This document shows, one piece after another, positions 5,932 to 8,697 of a stretch of DNA of 8,697 nucleotides. The translations under genes and the position numbers were made by a program. The notes beneath the pieces are model-generated. The model was not told where the DNA came from, did no database searches, and saw only the letters and a program-made list of their open reading frames with translations. This DNA comes from Archangium sp. GTDB lineage: Bacteria; Myxococcota; Myxococcia; Myxococcales; Myxococcaceae. Location: the NCBI GenBank assembly GCA_016793585.1, contig JAEUJR010000436.1, positions 1 to 8,697 of the forward strand, read 5' to 3'. The first letter of the stretch is position 1. Every line of letters begins with the position of its first letter.

Positions 5932-7017
5932 ATGCACGCGCTCCTCGCTGCCTTGATCCTCGCCGCGCCACCACCACCCCAACTCAAACCCTCGATGCAG
6001 GCCGCGATGACGAGCGTCGTCACGCTGCAGCCACTGCTCGCCAGCCCGACCGCGTTTCGCGACCCGGCCAACGCCGAGACGATTCGCGCCAGCCTCGACA
6101 CGCTGGCGCCGCTCGACCACTTCTTCTCGTCGGGCGTCTCGAGCCCCATCGCCTCGCTCTTCTCGAACGAGATCGCCAAAGCGAAGGGCGAGTTCGCGAC
6201 CCGAGACACCGAAGCCGCCCGCGCGCGGCTGCGCTCGGTCTCGTCGCTGTGCTTCGCGTGTCACTTGAGGCAGCCCACCGCCAAAGACATCGCCGCAGCG
6301 ACGGGCGCCGACACCCTCACGCCGCTGGAGCGCGCGTCGTTCTACGCCACCACCCGCCAGTTCGATCGCGCCCTCGCCGAGTGGAAGCGCCTGTTCGCCA
6401 CCGAGCCGAAGAACGACGTCGAGGCCTTCGAGCAGACCCAGGCGCTGCGCACCGCGCTCTCGGTCGCCGTGCAGGGCAAAGACGACCCCGACGCCGTCAT
6501 CGCGCTGCTCGAGCAGAACCGCCCCCGCAAGGCGCTGCCCGGCATCGTCACCCGACAGCTGGAGCGCTGGCTCGTCGAAGCGAAGGCCTGGCAGGCCGAG
6601 AAGTTCGTCGCGTCGAAGTCCGCTCCCGCGGTGCTCGTCACGCGCGCGAAGGCCCTCATCGAGATGACGGGCGCCGCGAAGCAGCTCACCGCCGACGACG
6701 CGCGGCTGATCAGCCATCTGCGCGCCTCGGGGTACCTGCTCGAAGCGCTGCGCCGCGACCCCAACGCCAGCTTCCGGCCCGAAGCGCTGTACCTGCTCGG
6801 CGTCGTCAGCGCGGCCAACACCGACCCGGCCCTGTGGCGGCTCGAGTGGCTCACCCTCGAGTCGTGCATTCGCGAGAACCCGAAGACCGAGCTCGCCCGC
6901 CAGTGCGCCGACCGGCTCACCGAACGAACGTACTTCACGTACACCGGGCGCGACGGCCTCGCCCTGCCGGCCAACCTGCTCTCCGAGCTCGGCGCCCTCG
7001 CCGCGCTGGCGAAGTAG
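5932..7017 (+). CDS. Putative exported c-type haem protein with TPR-like C-terminal region
   Basis: A 361-residue protein. A short hydrophobic N-terminus (MHALLAALILAAPPPP) looks like a weak signal peptide, putting it in the periplasm or envelope. Residues 20-115 are helical and contain one haem-attachment motif, CFACH (C107, C110, H111). The motif's position in the last helix of a roughly 100-residue helical unit recalls four-helix cytochrome c'/c-554-type domains. The remainder (about 130-340) is helical with TPR-like periodicity (ASFYATTRQFDRALAEW at 135-151; PEALYLLGVVSA at 283-294, then LESCIRENP). The ATG has GGGAGG 7 nt upstream, strongly supporting the start. It would need c-type cytochrome maturation in the periplasm. 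It converges with the kinase gene, with 3 bp between the stops. Redox or gas-sensing function and any partner are unknown. If CFACH does not bind haem, this is simply a TPR-type exported protein. Confidence 0.8.
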   Translation: MHALLAALILAAPPPPQLKPSMQAAMTSVVTLQPLLASPTAFRDPANAETIRASLDTLAPLDHFFSSGVSSPIASLFSNEIAKAKGEFATRDTEAARARLRSVSSLCFACHLRQPTAKDIAAATGADTLTPLERASFYATTRQFDRALAEWKRLFATEPKNDVEAFEQTQALRTALSVAVQGKDDPDAVIALLEQNRPRKALPGIVTRQLERWLVEAKAWQAEKFVASKSAPAVLVTRAKALIEMTGAAKQLTADDARLISHLRASGYLLEALRRDPNASFRPEALYLLGVVSAANTDPALWRLEWLTLESCIRENPKTELARQCADRLTERTYFTYTGRDGLALPANLLSELGALAALAK

Positions 7018-7020
7018 CAC

Positions 7021-8697
7021 CTACTCGAACGAGATCTTCACCTTGAGCACTTCACCCGGCTCGACGTGCACGACCTTCGTCTGCGACTTGCCGAGCTCGG
7101 CGTTGGTGAAGGTGCACTTGTAGTCACCGGCGGCCATCGCCTTGTCGCCGAAGGGCGTGTCACCGAACTTGTAGGGCGGGCACTCCACCGTCGCGTAGGG
7201 GTTCACGATGAAGCGCACGGTGCCCGAGCCGACCGCGCGCACCTCGGGCTCCTTCTTCGGCACCACCACGGCCACCACGGGGTCTTTCTTCGGCGGGTCT
7301 TTCCTGGCGACGACGGCGGCCTTCTCGACGGCCTTCAGGGTGAACGTACGCGCGACCTCGGGCTGATCGGCCGGCACGTCGAGGCGCTCCGAGAGCCCCT
7401 GGTAGCCCTCGAGCTCGAGGGTGAGCGCCGGCGTGGTGCCCGGGGGCAGCTTCACGGTGAGCGGCGTGAGCCCGCGCTTGCTGCCATCGATCGTCACGGT
7501 CGCGCCCGCGGGCTCGGTGGTGAGCGTCACCGCCACGTCCTGGGTCTTCACCGCCAACGGCGCGGTGGTCTCGGTCGCCTTGTCGAGCGCGAAGGGAACG
7601 GTGCGCTCTCCGGTCGAGGGCACCACCACCCGCGTCGTCAGCGGCTGATAGCCGGTTTTCGTCAGCTCGAGCGCGTACTCGCCTTCACCCATCGTCGGCA
7701 GCGTGCACGGCGTGCGGCAGTCGATGGCGCGGCCGTCGAACTTCACGGTGGCGCCTGGGGGCTCGGAGGTGACGACCACGTTGGCCTTCGCGGGCCGCAG
7801 CGCGACGAAGGCCCCCAGGCCGACGGCGATGGCGACGACGGCGCCGAGCGCGATGAGCGGCCCGTTGCTCCTTCGGCCCTGCTGCGTCGGCAGGCTGTTC
7901 TCGGTCGGAGGCGGTTTGACGTCGGCGCCCAGCGGCAGCTCGTTGGGGCGGGAGATCGGCCCCGAGCGGCCCACCTCGGCGCGCGTCGCCTCTTTGCGGG
8001 AGTTCGACTTTCCACCCACGCTCTGCCGCGACATCGTCGGCGTGCGCAGCGACTTCGTCGGCCGGTTCGGCGTCGCCTTCTCGAGCTGCTCGCTCGCCGA
8101 GAGATCGGCGCTCGACTCGGTGAAGAGCAGCCGCCCCTCTTCTGCCTCTCGCGCGAGCCGCTCGGCGTAGATGTCCTGCATGAAGGCGGCGAGGTGCACC
8201 GCGCCCGAGGGCAGCTTGTTCTTGAGCACCCAGTCTTCGAGCGCCTGCTGCATCTCGCGGGCGTCGGCGTAGCGGGCCTCACGATCTTTCGTGAGCGCCT
8301 TCATGACGATGGCGTCGAGGTCTTTCGGCAGGCGCGAGTCGATGTTCGACGGCGGCTCGACCTTGCACTCGGTGACCGCGTTCAGCGTCTGAATGTCGTT
8401 GGCCCGCTTGAAGAGCCGCGCGCCGGTGAGCAGCTCGTACAGCACCACGCCGAGCGCGAAGACGTCGGTGCGCGCGTCGACGGGCCGGCCCTGCGCCTGC
8501 TCGGGCGACATGTACGAGTACTTGCCCTTGAGCACGCCCGACTTCGTCACCGTGGCCTGATCGGCGGCCTTCGCGATGCCGAAGTCGACCACCTTCACGC
8601 CGCCCTCGAAGCTCACGAGGATGTTCTGCGGCGAGATGTCACGGTGAACGATGTTGAGGGGCCGCCCACCCGGGTCGGTCTTCTTGTGCGCGTAGTC
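7021..8697 (-). CDS. Membrane-anchored Ser/Thr protein kinase with three PEGA-like repeats (N-terminus beyond window)
   Basis: A eukaryotic-type Ser/Thr kinase; 558 residues are visible and the N-terminal lobe (P-loop, catalytic Lys) is missing past the right edge. Numbering from the edge, the catalytic loop is VHRDISPQN (17-25; the usual Lys of HRDxKxxN is Ser here, as in many myxobacterial kinases). The Mg-binding motif is DFGIAKA (38-44), the activation-segment end is YMSPEQAQG (62-70), and ALGVVLYELLTG (81-92) follows. After the kinase comes a Ser/Pro/Arg-rich cytoplasmic linker (about 195-279), then one transmembrane helix (about 280-300). Two PEGA domains follow (306-374, with SEPPGATVKFDG; 387-455, with TEPAGATVTIDG), then a Lys/Pro-rich spacer (457-489). 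A third PEGA-like unit (491-558) starts with VRFIVNPYATVECP. The topology suggests an envelope-facing region coupled to an inner kinase; PEGA repeats are thought to contact proteins or cell-wall material. An internal GTG at 8616 is not a start, since the kinase sequence continues upstream. Confidence 0.95.
   Translation of the reverse strand, partial: DYAHKKTDPGGRPLNIVHRDISPQNILVSFEGGVKVVDFGIAKAADQATVTKSGVLKGKYSYMSPEQAQGRPVDARTDVFALGVVLYELLTGARLFKRANDIQTLNAVTECKVEPPSNIDSRLPKDLDAIVMKALTKDREARYADAREMQQALEDWVLKNKLPSGAVHLAAFMQDIYAERLAREAEEGRLLFTESSADLSASEQLEKATPNRPTKSLRTPTMSRQSVGGKSNSRKEATRAEVGRSGPISRPNELPLGADVKPPPTENSLPTQQGRRSNGPLIALGAVVAIAVGLGAFVALRPAKANVVVTSEPPGATVKFDGRAIDCRTPCTLPTMGEGEYALELTKTGYQPLTTRVVVPSTGERTVPFALDKATETTAPLAVKTQDVAVTLTTEPAGATVTIDGSKRGLTPLTVKLPPGTTPALTLELEGYQGLSERLDVPADQPEVARTFTLKAVEKAAVVARKDPPKKDPVVAVVVPKKEPEVRAVGSGTVRFIVNPYATVECPPYKFGDTPFGDKAMAAGDYKCTFTNAELGKSQTKVVHVEPGEVLKVKISFE

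Noticed and set aside
5749..7020. Long minus-strand open frame of 423 codons opposite the haem/TPR gene
   Set aside because: Low-complexity Arg/Glu/Gly composition and no ribosome site; the plus-strand gene has a strong ribosome site, signal-like N-terminus and CXXCH.
5640..7046. Plus-strand open frame of 468 codons overlapping the same gene
   Set aside because: Arg/Pro/Ala-rich shadow frame with no domain; it overlaps better-supported genes on the same strand.

Overview
The window reads as chromosomal DNA from a high-GC, delta-proteobacterial-type bacterium, most likely a myxobacterium (Myxococcota). This rests on the strong G/C preference at third codon positions in most genes, on a membrane-anchored Ser/Thr kinase with the HRDISPQN catalytic loop and PEGA-type extracytoplasmic repeats that is common in that phylum, and on the density of lineage-specific hypothetical proteins. 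The genus is not determined.

Left part (1-3246): a type I restriction-modification methyltransferase gene (hsdM, minus strand, running off the left edge) is separated by about 505 bp from a rightward gene for an unrecognised helical protein (1631-2248). The gap holds the most striking structure in the window: ten copies of a 17-bp palindrome, CGGATGAAGTTCATCCG, spaced at exactly 32 bp (1199-1503). The palindromes are kept almost perfectly while the 15-bp linkers drift. Read towards hsdM on the minus strand, the same array is a chain of eight 11-codon open frames. Most carry a GGAGG ribosome-binding sequence, and each overlaps the next by ATGA. The unknown gene ends in a strong hairpin terminator. 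It is followed by a gene of visibly lower GC (2405-3151) encoding two membrane helices plus a DUF4145/HEPN-like domain. Next to hsdM, this gives the area the look of an accessory or defence region.

Middle part (3247-5832): an initiator tRNA-fMet gene lies on the minus strand, with its own promoter and a hairpin terminator that may also serve the gene to its left. Divergent from it runs a tightly coupled three-gene operon: a small multi-pass membrane protein, a PlsC-type acyltransferase, and a DUF1295 (steroid 5-alpha-reductase-like) membrane protein. The reading frames overlap by 1 and 4 nt. The operon suggests lipid modification or remodelling; the substrate is unknown.

Right part (5932-8697): a putative exported protein with one CXXCH haem-binding motif and a TPR-like helical C-terminal part converges, with only 3 bp between the stop codons, on a leftward gene for a Ser/Thr protein kinase. 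The kinase has one transmembrane helix and three PEGA-like repeats; its N-terminal half lies beyond the right edge.

Non-coding stretches: the only gap over 300 bp is 1126-1630 (array, mini-frames, 5'-UTR hairpin). The gaps at 2249-2404, 3152-3290, 3365-3452 and 5833-5931 hold only the terminators, promoter and tRNA listed, and otherwise nothing recognisable.
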